Assembly: GCA_934476075.1 (NCBI GenBank)
Contig: CAKSNH010000001.1
Coordinates: 1-64,000, forward strand
Direction of reading: 5' to 3'
DNA from: an uncultured Clostridia bacterium
GTDB taxonomy: Bacteria > Bacillota > Clostridia > UBA1381
DNA: 64,000 nt
The position numbers were made by a program, and so were the translations under genes. Of the stretch, positions 9,509-19,222 are shown piece by piece; the stretch's first letter is position 1; every line of letters starts with the position of its first letter. Under the pieces are notes generated by a model, which made no database searches, was not told the DNA's origin, and saw nothing but the letters and a program-made list of their open reading frames with translations.

Positions 9509-12500
9509 ATGAGAATTTTTAAAAGAACGTTAAGTATGCTGCTTGCGTTGGTAATGCTTGTTGCAATGATACCTAATGTTTTAGCGGAAAGTGATAAGAT
9601 TTTCACTATACAAAATGATTATATTAAATATTCCATAAATTCTGAAACAGGAGGATTTTCCGTCGAAACACTCGACGGAAATCCTCAAAAGGAATTAGAT
9701 AACAATATTCCGTTATTGTATAAGGAAGATGAGTCACGAAGCAATGGTACATCATTTACAACAATTCGTATTGACGGTAAAGATTACATTTTCGGACGTT
9801 CATACGGATTTTTTGGGATTGATACCGAACTGCATACGCCGATAGTATCGGAAGAGGGCAGACTTATTACGGTAGAGTGGAAAATAAAAGATTATCTGGT
9901 TACTCAAAAGGTGGCTTTGTCAGCTGAAAAGGATAACGATTTAACCGGTAATGTAGGTATTTCATACACGGTTAAAAATATGGGTTCGTCCAATGCACCT
10001 GTCGGTATCCGTGTACTTATGGACAGTGCTCTTGACAGCACGATTGATTCACCGTATCTTATCAAAGATACCGATACAATGCCGATAAATGTAGAAACAG
10101 AGTATACGGCAGATAATATGCCTACACAAATCAGAGGTGTGGATTCGCTTGAAAATCCTACAAAAATGATGTATACATTTTTAAAGGGGTTGAATACAAA
10201 AACACCTATTGACAGAGTGATTGTAGGTCATTGGAGAAATCTTGCAAATACAAGATATGACTATACCCCTGATAATTACTGCAATTTTACGAACTATTCA
10301 AACAAATACAGATTTCCCGATTCTGCGATTGCATATTATTGGAACGAAACAGCACTTTCGGCGGGAGCGGAAAAAACAGCGGAATTATTGTATGGTGTGG
10401 GAAACTTTTCGTCAAGTGTAAGTGAAGAAAATCTTGGAATATACATGAGTGTAGATAACAAGATAAGACTTAACGATAAGGGTAACGGATATGCAAACGA
10501 CGGTGAATTTGAAGTTACCGTAACAATAGACAACAGTGTTGACGGAGCACAAAAAATTACAGACCCTGTTGTTGAAATTAACATGGACGACGGAATTGTA
10601 CTTCAAGAGGGACAGAGCAGTCTTACAACATACAAGACCATTGATGTGGGTACGGTTAATACGATAAAGTATAAATTGAAAGCCGAACCGCAAGCACAGA
10701 TTTCAGCAAAAATGATAGCGGTAAGTCTGCACGGAAGTCAGGATATAAGTGCAGAAAAGGCAAAAGCCGTAAACTACGGTACATCAAGAAGTGTTCTGCT
10801 TCCATCGGTATCGGGTGTGCTGCCTAAAATAAGCATGAATGCAATTACACCGGAAACCGTTTATACAGAGGGAACAAAAACCATTACTGTAAGCGGTGAT
10901 ATGTCCGAATTGCAGGCACTTAATGCGACGGATATGTGGGAACTTTATCTTGTGCATACAACATCGGACAGCAAAGTACGAATTGAAAAAGATAAGTTTG
11001 CATTTATTGATGATAAATACAGTGCATTTACTTGTTCAACCAATGAACCGCTTGAAGTGGGCGAGTATCAAGTGGTGTTTGAATTTACGGATACACAGCT
11101 TACCGAGCAGTTTGGTGTTACAAGTATTACGGCGGGCAAAAATTTGAGAGTATCAAATGACCCTAAATATGCAATACGTTCATATGGAATTATGGCACTG
11201 GTAAGACATGATAAAAACAAGTATTCGTTTGTACCGTTTGTGAGTGATGATGATTATGAAAAGTTCCTTACAGGTGAAACAGATGCTGTTGACATTCACA
11301 ATAAAGCAGTGCCGAAACATAATTATGTGTCAACAGTATTGGCTGATAATGAAATTATCATGATTATCAGAGGCGATATTCAAGAGGCACAGGAGAAAGT
11401 TGACGGTGAAATAAAGACTTATTATCAGGCAAGTGCCGAAAATTCAGATGTAATCATTAATGATATTCTTTCTTATAAAGGAAGTCAGCCGCTGGTTATA
11501 AAGGATTATGACGGTGTGTATAAAGTATCGGGCGACGGCAAACTTTCTATTATTGATTCGATTGAAGTATGGCGTGGAAAATGGTTCTTTCAGACAATGA
11601 ACAATCAGGTGACTTCGCTTGACTCGGATAATTTCGGGGCGGATTGCACACAATTAAAACTTAGCCTTGAAGGGTTGGGGCATGTGGTGCAGTCGATAGG
11701 CGGATTTTTGATTGATATTTCATTCGGGGTAATGAGCGCAAGCCGTTCTATTGAAGATGATAAGCATATTGAGTACGGTATTGGATTCGGCGGACGTATT
11801 TCAATACCGATTAAAGCATCTGATGAAAAGGATAAATCAAAAGACCAGTTATTATCATCTGACGACAGTAAAATTTCCAAAGATAAAGTTGTTGATTCCG
11901 ATGATTATTCCGATGCGTTGGGCAATTTGTTCAAAGAGGAGGACGGCTGGGAAACCGGAAAAAATGAATTCAAAAAGGATACAAGTCTTGATAACGGCGG
12001 ACTTACTGCCGATATTAAGGAGGTTCGTTTCGGTCAGAACGTAAAAGTAAACGATGACGGTACGGTGGAAATAGAAAGCGTCGGTTTTAAAGGAATTAAC
12101 ACTACTTTGACGCTGTGTCTGCCGAAAGATGTGTTGGGTAAACTTGTAAGCAATGCACCGGGTGTATATGCGGCGGTGACGATAAATACGCTTGACGATA
12201 TTTATGCAATTGCGGCGGGGCTTGATATAAAGGCAATCCAATGCGAAGGTTTGCTGAGCTTTAAAAAGACAGATGTCAGAGGGACTGATGTAATATTGCC
12301 GGACAATATTGAGTTTTATATTCGTGACGGAATTAGTATTCCTATTGTACCGGGTGTACTTAGCATAGCCGGCTTGGGAGGCGGAATTAATGACCTTGCC
12401 GATACATTGGGCGGAGAATTTACCACGCTTCCTCCGCTTACCATATTGCTGTATACACGTCTTAAAGCAATAGAATTGCTTATCGGAGATTTTGATGCGA

Positions 12501-15500
12501 GTGTAAATCTTTCAGGAATAGAACTCAGTGGTGAACTTAGTATTGATACACGCAAGACGCTAAAAAGTCCGGTGGTTATCAATGCGGGATTGTCGGCAAA
12601 ATGGGTTGACCCGATACAGTTTAAAGTGTACGGAACGGTAAATGTTATTGACGGAATTATTCGAGGCGGAATAACTATTACAATTACCGATAAGTCATTC
12701 TGCGGATATGCTTTTGTAACGGTATGCGTTCCTGAGTCAATACCGATTATAGGCGGACGTGAAATGGCAAGATTGGAAGCAGCGGTTTCAAATGATTATA
12801 TAGGTACTGCATTTAAGATTCTGGGTATTAAGTTCGGTATTATATATTATTGGAACGGTGACTTTTCATTTGGTCAGGATATTTCATTGACGGGTTTTGA
12901 TGATGAAATCAATCCTGAGAATATGGACGCACTTATCAAGACAGATACAAACAACGGCGAAACACATACGCTTTACGGAACAAATATAAGAAAACTTGAC
13001 GGTAAAGCGGTTAATAACACTAATAACGGTGAAGTATCTTTGATGGATACGGGAACAAACGTTACATATAATTTTAATGTGAAAGATGAAGATGCGGTAA
13101 TATTTGAAATCCCGTTTACAGGATATACAATTCCTGATATTGCCGATATTAAATTGACCAATCCAAACGGAACCGAAATACCGCTTGCTTTGGCAGATGA
13201 TGAAGGAAACGGAAACTTCCTTGTACAAACCGCAAGAGAGGACGGAAACTTTATCTATATTTCTGTAACGGATAAATCGTATCTTGCAAACGGTAATTGG
13301 ACGATTACAGTGAATAACAGCAATACCGGTGTGACAGCGTTTAGCTGTTATGCGGTTGATAATATTGCGGAGCTTTCGGACGTAAGAGCGTCATATACAT
13401 CGCCGTATACATTAGATGTTGCATGGACAACGGATTGCGAGGCAGCAAGTTCGGGATATATTGACGTATATCTTACAAAGGATAAAGATATAATGTCAAA
13501 AGTGAGAACAAGTGATGCCGATGATACGATAGGCGAGCATATAGGCAGAGTGAGAGTTGAATCTGTTAAAAACGGAAACGAAACTTTTACAATTCCGGAT
13601 TCAATGTCGGGCGGAAATTATTATGCAGTTGCAACTCTTTCGACAGATTCGGGAGGTATGAGTACTGCTGTTGCATCAACACCGTTCACATTTACCAATG
13701 CTAATTTGCCTAAACCTGTAAAGAGTGCTGATGTTCGTTACGGCGGTAACGGTGACATATATGTGGATATTAAAGATGCAGATGATGCGGATTATACACA
13801 TTATTTGGTGAGCGTTTTATCAAGTGACGGAACAGCACTTATTATGGACCAATTTAAAAAGGGCGAAAAGGTATTCATAGGTAAAGAGGCAGGACTTAAC
13901 GCAAATTCCGATTATTATGTTGAAGTGAAAACATTGAGAGAAGATGACGGCAAATTCTATTACGGTGATGATGATGTAAAGAGCAGTACAATCAAAATTC
14001 CTGAATTGGATAAGCCGGTACTTCTTTCGGTAGAAACCAATATACCGGAAAACGGTATTATAAATGAGGGTACATTCGAGGCAACTTACACATTTGACAG
14101 ACCGGTATGGTTCTTGGGAGATATTAACGGTAATTTGATGTCGGAGCGATGCTTTAAGGAAGTATGGCAAGTATCCTATCCTTTGCATGACGGAGATTAT
14201 TTGGTTGATTTCGAGGCAATCGGAATGAACAAGGATTATGTAAAAGCGTCTGATTTTAAGGATACAGTAGAAAATGCACTAATAGGATTTAAATCGGATA
14301 CGATTGCACCGGTACTTTCACTTAAAAAGAATATATTGGAAAGTGCTAAAAAGGAAAACAATCAATCGGTTAAGACAGCATTTGCGACAAATACCGTAGT
14401 TGCCGATGAAAACGGTAATTTTGTTGTTGAGGGTATTTCAGAACCTAATGCAGTATTGACTGTTGACGGCAGTGCGGACGGAATTGTGCGTAAATCAAAT
14501 GGTGTATCATTTACATACAGTGCAAATCTTGGTGATGCAAGTCAGCGTACAATGGAAATCAAAGCGGTTGATAAGGCAGGCAATACATCTACACTTGTGG
14601 TATATGCGGTCATCAATAAACAATCGGCAATAAGCAGTATTGAAATTTTAAATAACGGTGAGAGCATAGCAAAGAATGGAAACGGCGATTCGTTTATTGA
14701 AATGAGGAAAGGTCAAACTGCAAATCTTACAATAAATGGTGTAACACAGGACGGTGAAAAAGTTGAAATTGCAAATTCAGACGTTTTGTGGGACGTATTG
14801 TTTGAAAAGAATTTGGTTAAGCTGGAAAACGGTGTGGTAACGGCTGTCGGAGCGGGTGAAACCGCAGTGAAAGTCGGAATGTCGGGCGGAGAAGTTACAT
14901 TGCTTGATAATTCAAAAACCGAAACGGCAGTTGAAGATTATGTTTTGATTACAGTCTTTGCATATAGCAAAGATGACCTTGCTGCTGAAATTGCAAAAGC
15001 AGAAACAAATATTCAAACACCGAAGAATGCAACCGAAGATGATATTGCAGTATATCAAACGGCAATAAATTCGGCAAAATCAGTATATGATGATACAAAT
15101 GCAAAAGATGCTGATATTGAAAAGGCTGTTGCAAGTTTGAAGAATGCGACAGAAATATTCAATAAGGCAAAGAACAGAGTGTCAGACAAGACAGTGCTGA
15201 AAGCAGAGATAGACAGTGCCGAAAAGAATATTGCGGCAGTGGGAAATGCAAATGCAGACGATGTTACAGCATACCAAACTGCAATAGCCAGTGCAAAAAC
15301 AGTGTATAATAATGACGGTGCATTGCAGACAGAAGTAGACAGTGCGGCAGAAGCATTGAAAAATGCAACAAAGGCATTTAACGAAAAGAAAAATGCTGGT
15401 ACAGATAAAACTGCTCTTGCAGAAGAAATCATAAATGCAAAGAGTAATATTGCAGTAGTCGGAAGTGCGAGTGCAGACGATGTTGCGGAATACCAAACTG

Positions 15501-16675
15501 CGATAGACAAAGCGGAAACTGTATATGTAAATCCTGACGCAACACAAGCGGAAACCGATAAGGCGGTTGAAGAATTAAAGAGTGCAACGGATAAATTTAA
15601 TAAAAAGAAAAATAATAATGTTGATAAGACAAAACTTGCAGATGAAATTGAAATAGCACAAACTAATATTGCAAATGTAAATAAGGCGAGCAAGTCGGAT
15701 ATTGAAAAATATCAAAGTGCGATAGATAAAGCACAAGCGATATATGATAAGAGCGATGCAACTCAAACTGAGGTAAATAAAGCAGTAAGCGAACTTAGCA
15801 GTGCTACAAAGGCATTTGATAAGAAAAATAACCCGAGCAGTCCGAGCGGTGGTTCAGGCGGTGGCGGCGGAGGAGTTGTCATTGGAATCAACAATAATGT
15901 GACATATTATGATGTGACCGTAAGTGCAAGCGAGGGCGGCAGTGCGGCAATTTCGCAGCAGAGAGTTCCGAGTGGAAACAGTGTTACAATAACAGCTGTT
16001 CCGAATGAGGGATATGAGGTTGATAAAATTATGGTCAACGGAAAATATTGCGGAAAAGCTGAGATTTCGACAATCGCCGCAGTTACCGAAAATACCAATA
16101 TTACTGTGACATTTGCAGAGAAATGGTTCAATCCGTTTAGCGATATTTCAAATTCTGACTGGTTCTATGAAAATGTAAAATGGGCTAACAGAAACGGATT
16201 GATGAACGGAACAGACGAGAACATATTTAGTCCAAATTCGGATATTACAAGAGCAATGCTTGTAACGATTTTGTACCGTACAGAAGACGAGCCTGACACA
16301 AACGGAGTTAGTAAGTTTAACGATGTTGATAGTTTGGCATACTATAACAATGCGGTTATATGGGCTGAGCAAAACGGAATAGTAAAAGGATATTCGGATA
16401 CTGAATTTGCTCCGAATGATAATATTACTCGTGAACAGATGGCGGCTATTGTATACAGATACGCTAAATTGAAGGGCTATAATACGGACGTTAAAGGCGA
16501 ACCGGAATATTCGGATAGAAATGAAATTTCAGACTATGCAAAAGATGCTGTGATTTGGTGTTTGGATAAGGGAATTATGAAAGGTAACGAAAACAATACC
16601 TTTGCTCCTAATAAAAATACCACAAGAGCGGAATCGGCGGCAGTATTGGAAAGATTTTCGGAGAATAATAACTAA
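9509..16675 (+). CDS. Giant SLH-anchored surface protein with FIVAR repeats
   Basis: Secreted surface protein of 2388 aa. AGGAGG at 9497-9502 overlaps the upstream stop and sits six bases before ATG 9509; the upstream in-frame ATG at 9494 overlaps that site and is unlikely. A signal peptide (MRIFKRTLSMLLALVMLVAM, ending near VLA) is followed by an unrecognised beta-rich N-terminal region of about 1800 residues. Then come four FIVAR-type helical repeats (about 1820-2107), a Ser/Gly linker (SPSGGSGGGGGG), a repeat resembling the InlB B-repeat (VTVSASEGGSA, NEGYEVDKIMVNG), and three SLH domains (about 2207-2388: FSDISNSDWFYENV, FNDVDSLAYYNNAV, YSDRNEISDYAKDAV). SLH domains bind pyruvylated secondary wall polymer, so this protein is anchored to the cell wall. 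Co-translation suggests it presents or retains the unanchored upstream protein; that is inference. Confidence 0.85.
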   Translation: MRIFKRTLSMLLALVMLVAMIPNVLAESDKIFTIQNDYIKYSINSETGGFSVETLDGNPQKELDNNIPLLYKEDESRSNGTSFTTIRIDGKDYIFGRSYGFFGIDTELHTPIVSEEGRLITVEWKIKDYLVTQKVALSAEKDNDLTGNVGISYTVKNMGSSNAPVGIRVLMDSALDSTIDSPYLIKDTDTMPINVETEYTADNMPTQIRGVDSLENPTKMMYTFLKGLNTKTPIDRVIVGHWRNLANTRYDYTPDNYCNFTNYSNKYRFPDSAIAYYWNETALSAGAEKTAELLYGVGNFSSSVSEENLGIYMSVDNKIRLNDKGNGYANDGEFEVTVTIDNSVDGAQKITDPVVEINMDDGIVLQEGQSSLTTYKTIDVGTVNTIKYKLKAEPQAQISAKMIAVSLHGSQDISAEKAKAVNYGTSRSVLLPSVSGVLPKISMNAITPETVYTEGTKTITVSGDMSELQALNATDMWELYLVHTTSDSKVRIEKDKFAFIDDKYSAFTCSTNEPLEVGEYQVVFEFTDTQLTEQFGVTSITAGKNLRVSNDPKYAIRSYGIMALVRHDKNKYSFVPFVSDDDYEKFLTGETDAVDIHNKAVPKHNYVSTVLADNEIIMIIRGDIQEAQEKVDGEIKTYYQASAENSDVIINDILSYKGSQPLVIKDYDGVYKVSGDGKLSIIDSIEVWRGKWFFQTMNNQVTSLDSDNFGADCTQLKLSLEGLGHVVQSIGGFLIDISFGVMSASRSIEDDKHIEYGIGFGGRISIPIKASDEKDKSKDQLLSSDDSKISKDKVVDSDDYSDALGNLFKEEDGWETGKNEFKKDTSLDNGGLTADIKEVRFGQNVKVNDDGTVEIESVGFKGINTTLTLCLPKDVLGKLVSNAPGVYAAVTINTLDDIYAIAAGLDIKAIQCEGLLSFKKTDVRGTDVILPDNIEFYIRDGISIPIVPGVLSIAGLGGGINDLADTLGGEFTTLPPLTILLYTRLKAIELLIGDFDASVNLSGIELSGELSIDTRKTLKSPVVINAGLSAKWVDPIQFKVYGTVNVIDGIIRGGITITITDKSFCGYAFVTVCVPESIPIIGGREMARLEAAVSNDYIGTAFKILGIKFGIIYYWNGDFSFGQDISLTGFDDEINPENMDALIKTDTNNGETHTLYGTNIRKLDGKAVNNTNNGEVSLMDTGTNVTYNFNVKDEDAVIFEIPFTGYTIPDIADIKLTNPNGTEIPLALADDEGNGNFLVQTAREDGNFIYISVTDKSYLANGNWTITVNNSNTGVTAFSCYAVDNIAELSDVRASYTSPYTLDVAWTTDCEAASSGYIDVYLTKDKDIMSKVRTSDADDTIGEHIGRVRVESVKNGNETFTIPDSMSGGNYYAVATLSTDSGGMSTAVASTPFTFTNANLPKPVKSADVRYGGNGDIYVDIKDADDADYTHYLVSVLSSDGTALIMDQFKKGEKVFIGKEAGLNANSDYYVEVKTLREDDGKFYYGDDDVKSSTIKIPELDKPVLLSVETNIPENGIINEGTFEATYTFDRPVWFLGDINGNLMSERCFKEVWQVSYPLHDGDYLVDFEAIGMNKDYVKASDFKDTVENALIGFKSDTIAPVLSLKKNILESAKKENNQSVKTAFATNTVVADENGNFVVEGISEPNAVLTVDGSADGIVRKSNGVSFTYSANLGDASQRTMEIKAVDKAGNTSTLVVYAVINKQSAISSIEILNNGESIAKNGNGDSFIEMRKGQTANLTINGVTQDGEKVEIANSDVLWDVLFEKNLVKLENGVVTAVGAGETAVKVGMSGGEVTLLDNSKTETAVEDYVLITVFAYSKDDLAAEIAKAETNIQTPKNATEDDIAVYQTAINSAKSVYDDTNAKDADIEKAVASLKNATEIFNKAKNRVSDKTVLKAEIDSAEKNIAAVGNANADDVTAYQTAIASAKTVYNNDGALQTEVDSAAEALKNATKAFNEKKNAGTDKTALAEEIINAKSNIAVVGSASADDVAEYQTAIDKAETVYVNPDATQAETDKAVEELKSATDKFNKKKNNNVDKTKLADEIEIAQTNIANVNKASKSDIEKYQSAIDKAQAIYDKSDATQTEVNKAVSELSSATKAFDKKNNPSSPSGGSGGGGGGVVIGINNNVTYYDVTVSASEGGSAAISQQRVPSGNSVTITAVPNEGYEVDKIMVNGKYCGKAEISTIAAVTENTNITVTFAEKWFNPFSDISNSDWFYENVKWANRNGLMNGTDENIFSPNSDITRAMLVTILYRTEDEPDTNGVSKFNDVDSLAYYNNAVIWAEQNGIVKGYSDTEFAPNDNITREQMAAIVYRYAKLKGYNTDVKGEPEYSDRNEISDYAKDAVIWCLDKGIMKGNENNTFAPNKNTTRAESAAVLERFSENNN
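14970..15830 (+). repeat. Four tandem FIVAR coding repeats
   Basis: Four units of about 71 codons begin near 14970, 15181, 15400 and 15620. Each contains a K(T/D)xLxxEI start, a DD-x-x-x-YQ-(T/S)-AI core and a closing L-x-x-AT-x-x-F segment. They are diverged in DNA but clearly related in protein, so they are internal duplications and not a mobile repeat. Confidence 0.75.
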
Positions 16676-16683
16676 AATTAATA

Positions 16684-16719
16684 AAAAAACTTGCAGATAA
16701 TCTCATCTGCAAGTTTTTT
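16684..16719 (+). terminator. Rho-independent terminator of the surface-protein operon
   Basis: A 15-bp perfect stem (core ACTTGCAGAT / ATCTGCAAGT) with a 6-base loop, ending in TTTTTT, ten bases after the stop codon. Confidence 0.92.
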
Positions 16720-16905
16720 GTTGGGAGTGAAACAAATGCCGTACAGGGCTAAAATATGTGCTATTTCAGAAAAATAGGCAGAAAAAGTTTCAAAAAAACG
16801 TGATTATTTTTTAGACTATAAATTGTAATATAAAAGCTTATAAATATTGAGTAACATATTCTTGTTAAATCGACAACTATTTTTGATTAATTTCTTTAAT
16901 AAATA

Positions 16906-16934
16906 TTGACAATACAGCTGTGATTTGATACTAT
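16906..16934 (+). promoter_or_regulatory. Probable promoter of the purine operon
   Basis: Perfect TTGACA (16906-16911), 17 bases, then TACTAT (16929-16934); TATAAA at 16932 is an alternative -10 with a long spacer. The remaining intergenic DNA (16720-16905) is AT-rich; I looked for a purine riboswitch and did not recognise one. Confidence 0.55.
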
Positions 16935-16989
16935 AAAATAGAGTGTAAATTTATATTTGCAGTTAGAATGGATTTTAATTGGAGGTAAA

Positions 16990-17499
16990 ATGATTATGGC
17001 AAGTCCAAAAGTTGCGATTGTTATGGGAAGCGATTCTGATTTCGACAAATTAAAAGGTTGTATCAAAATGCTTAAAAAATTTGAAATTGAAGTTGATGTG
17101 AATGTTATTTCAGCTCACAGAACTCCTGAGGCGGCAGAAAAATTTGCCAAGTCGGCAGAGGAAAACGGTATCGAAATTATTATTGCGGCAGCAGGTAAGG
17201 CGGCTCATTTAGGCGGAGTTTTGGCTGCCTTTACTACTTTACCGGTAATTGGTGTACCAATTAAATCATCTACTATGGACGGTATGGATTCACTGCTGTC
17301 AATGGTACAAATGCCAAAAGGTATTCCTGTGGCAACCGTTGCCATCGACGGGGGAGATAATGCCGGTATTTTAGCGGCTCAAATGCTATCATTAAAATAT
17401 GATTACATCAAAGATATGCTTAAAGAATTTAAAAAAGATATGGCTGATGAGGTTGCTGAAAAGAATTTGAAAGTAAAACAAGAAGCTGCAAATTTATAA
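16990..17499 (+). CDS. purE: N5-carboxyaminoimidazole ribonucleotide mutase, PurE
   Basis: Catalyses a step of de novo purine synthesis, making CAIR. The bacterial class I PurE signatures are present: MGSDSDFDKLK, the SAHRTPE loop, AAAGKAAHLGG and MPKGIPVATVAIDGG. The length of about 169 aa is normal. GGAGG (16981-16985) precedes ATG 16990 by only four bases; ATG 16996 (MASPKVAIVMG) is nearly as good. A further in-frame ATG upstream at 16957 has no ribosome-binding site. Class I PurE normally works with PurK, which is not in this window. It is the first gene of the cluster and 34 bases ahead of purM. Confidence 0.93.
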   Translation: MIMASPKVAIVMGSDSDFDKLKGCIKMLKKFEIEVDVNVISAHRTPEAAEKFAKSAEENGIEIIIAAAGKAAHLGGVLAAFTTLPVIGVPIKSSTMDGMDSLLSMVQMPKGIPVATVAIDGGDNAGILAAQMLSLKYDYIKDMLKEFKKDMADEVAEKNLKVKQEAANL

Positions 17500-17533
17500 T
17501 AAAAACAGTAAATAAAATTATGGAGGATATATA

Positions 17534-18565
17534 ATGAGTAATACATATAAAGAAGCCGGAGTTGACGTTGAAGCAGGTTACGAGGCTGTAAGACTAATTA
17601 AAGACCATGTTAAAAGAACTATGATTGACGGTGTATTGGGTGGTATAGGCGGTTTCGGAGGACTTTTTGAACTTCCGGAAGGCTACAAGAAACCGGTTTT
17701 GGTATCGGGTACGGACGGTGTTGGTACAAAACTTCGTATTGCGTTTTTGATGGACAAGCATGACACAGTAGGTCAGGACTGCGTTGCAATGTGTGTAAAT
17801 GACGTTGCTTGTTCGGGTGCAAAACCATTATTCTTTTTAGACTATCTTGCAGTTGGCAAGAACGTTCCGGAAAAGGTTGCGGATATTGTTAAAGGTGTAG
17901 CTGACGGCTGTGAGCTTGCGGGCTGTGCTTTGGTCGGCGGTGAAACAGCTGAAATGCCGGGTTTCTATCCTGTTGACGAGTACGATTTGGCGGGATTTAG
18001 CGTTGGTATCGTTGACAAGGACAAGATGACTGACGGTGCAAAAGCTAAGGTCGGTGACGTTTTGGTTGGTATTGCATCAAGCGGTATTCACTCAAACGGT
18101 TATTCTTTGGTAAGAAAGATTTTTGACCTAAACAGTGACAGTGCAAAAGAAACTCTTATGACTTACAGCGATGAATTGGGCAAAACTATCGGCGAAGAAT
18201 TGCTTACTCCAACAAGAATTTATGTTAAACCATTGCTGAAATTGATTGATGAAGTGGGTATTAATACTGTTTCTCACATCACAGGCGGCGGATTTATTGA
18301 AAATATCCCAAGAATGTTGTCTGACAATTTAACTGCTAAGATTAACAAAGGTACATGGAATATTCCGGCTATCTTCGGTATGATGCAAAAGAAAGCAAAT
18401 ATCCCTGAAAGAGATATGTACAACACATTTAATATGGGTATCGGTATGGTTGTCGCAGTTGATGCGGACAAGGCTGAAAAAGCAGTTAAATGTTTGGAAG
18501 AAGCAGGAGAAAAGGCATATATCATCGGTGAAATTGTAGAAGGCAATGAGGGCGTTATTCTTTAA
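17534..18565 (+). CDS. purM: Phosphoribosylformylglycinamidine cyclo-ligase, PurM
   Basis: ATP-dependent AIR synthetase closing the imidazole ring. The 343 aa are typical for the family. Visible motifs are VSGTDGVGTKLRIAF (substrate and ATP region), CVNDVACSGAKPLFFLDYL, GGETAEMPGFY, GIASSGIHSNGYSLVRK and HITGGGFIENIPR. GGAGG (17522-17526) lies seven bases ahead of ATG 17534. It is the second gene of the purine operon, with purE 34 bases upstream and purN 39 bases downstream. Confidence 0.96.
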   Translation: MSNTYKEAGVDVEAGYEAVRLIKDHVKRTMIDGVLGGIGGFGGLFELPEGYKKPVLVSGTDGVGTKLRIAFLMDKHDTVGQDCVAMCVNDVACSGAKPLFFLDYLAVGKNVPEKVADIVKGVADGCELAGCALVGGETAEMPGFYPVDEYDLAGFSVGIVDKDKMTDGAKAKVGDVLVGIASSGIHSNGYSLVRKIFDLNSDSAKETLMTYSDELGKTIGEELLTPTRIYVKPLLKLIDEVGINTVSHITGGGFIENIPRMLSDNLTAKINKGTWNIPAIFGMMQKKANIPERDMYNTFNMGIGMVVAVDADKAEKAVKCLEEAGEKAYIIGEIVEGNEGVIL

Positions 18566-18604
18566 TATTTTAAATTGAATTTATGACAGAAAGGATAATG
18601 TTCT

Positions 18605-19201
18605 ATGTTAAATATAGCGGTATTGGTATCGGGCGGCGGAACTAATTTGCAGGCCTTGATTGATGCTGAAAAAAACGGAATTATAAAAAGCGGCAAAATT
18701 ATATCGGTAGTTTCAAATAAAGCCGATGTATACGCATTGGAACGTGCGAAAAATGCAGGTATTGAAACTTGCGTAATCGCTAAAAAAGATTGCAAGGACA
18801 ATGACGAATTTAATAAAAAGCTTTGCGATTACATGAAAGCTAAAAATATTGATTTGGTTGTGATGGCAGGATTTTTGGCTATTGTCGGAGGTGCTTTTTT
18901 AGACGAGTACAAAAACAGAATTATAAATATACATCCGTCTTTGATACCGTCTTTCTGCGGTGACGGATTTTACGGCTTAAAAGTACATCAGGCGGCACTT
19001 GACTACGGCGTGAAGGTGACAGGTGCAACCGTGCATTTTGTAAATGAAATTACCGACGGCGGCAAGATTATTTTGCAAAAGGCTGTATATATCAATGATG
19101 ACGATACTGCCGAAACACTGCAAAGACGTGTAATGGAAGAGGCAGAGTGGAAGATACTTCCGCAGGCAGTTGAAATGTATTGCTCGGGAAATATTAAATA
19201 A
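18605..19201 (+). CDS. purN: Phosphoribosylglycinamide formyltransferase, PurN
   Basis: Transfers a formyl group from 10-formyl-tetrahydrofolate to GAR. The 198 aa include the nucleotide-binding loop VSGGGTNLQALIDA, the catalytic Asn-x-His in INIHPSLIPSF and the later Asp in NEITDGGKI. AGAAAGGA (18589-18596) precedes ATG 18605. The stop TAA (19199-19201) is followed after 21 bases by the next gene's start. Confidence 0.95.
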   Translation: MLNIAVLVSGGGTNLQALIDAEKNGIIKSGKIISVVSNKADVYALERAKNAGIETCVIAKKDCKDNDEFNKKLCDYMKAKNIDLVVMAGFLAIVGGAFLDEYKNRIINIHPSLIPSFCGDGFYGLKVHQAALDYGVKVTGATVHFVNEITDGGKIILQKAVYINDDDTAETLQRRVMEEAEWKILPQAVEMYCSGNIK

Positions 19202-19222
19202 GTGAACGAAGGGGAACAGTTA

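Noticed and set aside
15055..15693. Long open frame on the minus strand opposite the FIVAR repeats (212 aa)
   Set aside because: It is an antisense shadow of the repetitive Ala/Lys-rich coding region, with low-complexity sequence and no ribosome-binding site.
14970..15830. CRISPR-like spacing of repeats
   Set aside because: The regular spacing reflects protein-level FIVAR repeats inside a continuous frame; DNA repeats are not identical.
16720..16905. Purine riboswitch upstream of purE
   Set aside because: Expected by analogy, but the conserved core was not found in the leader.
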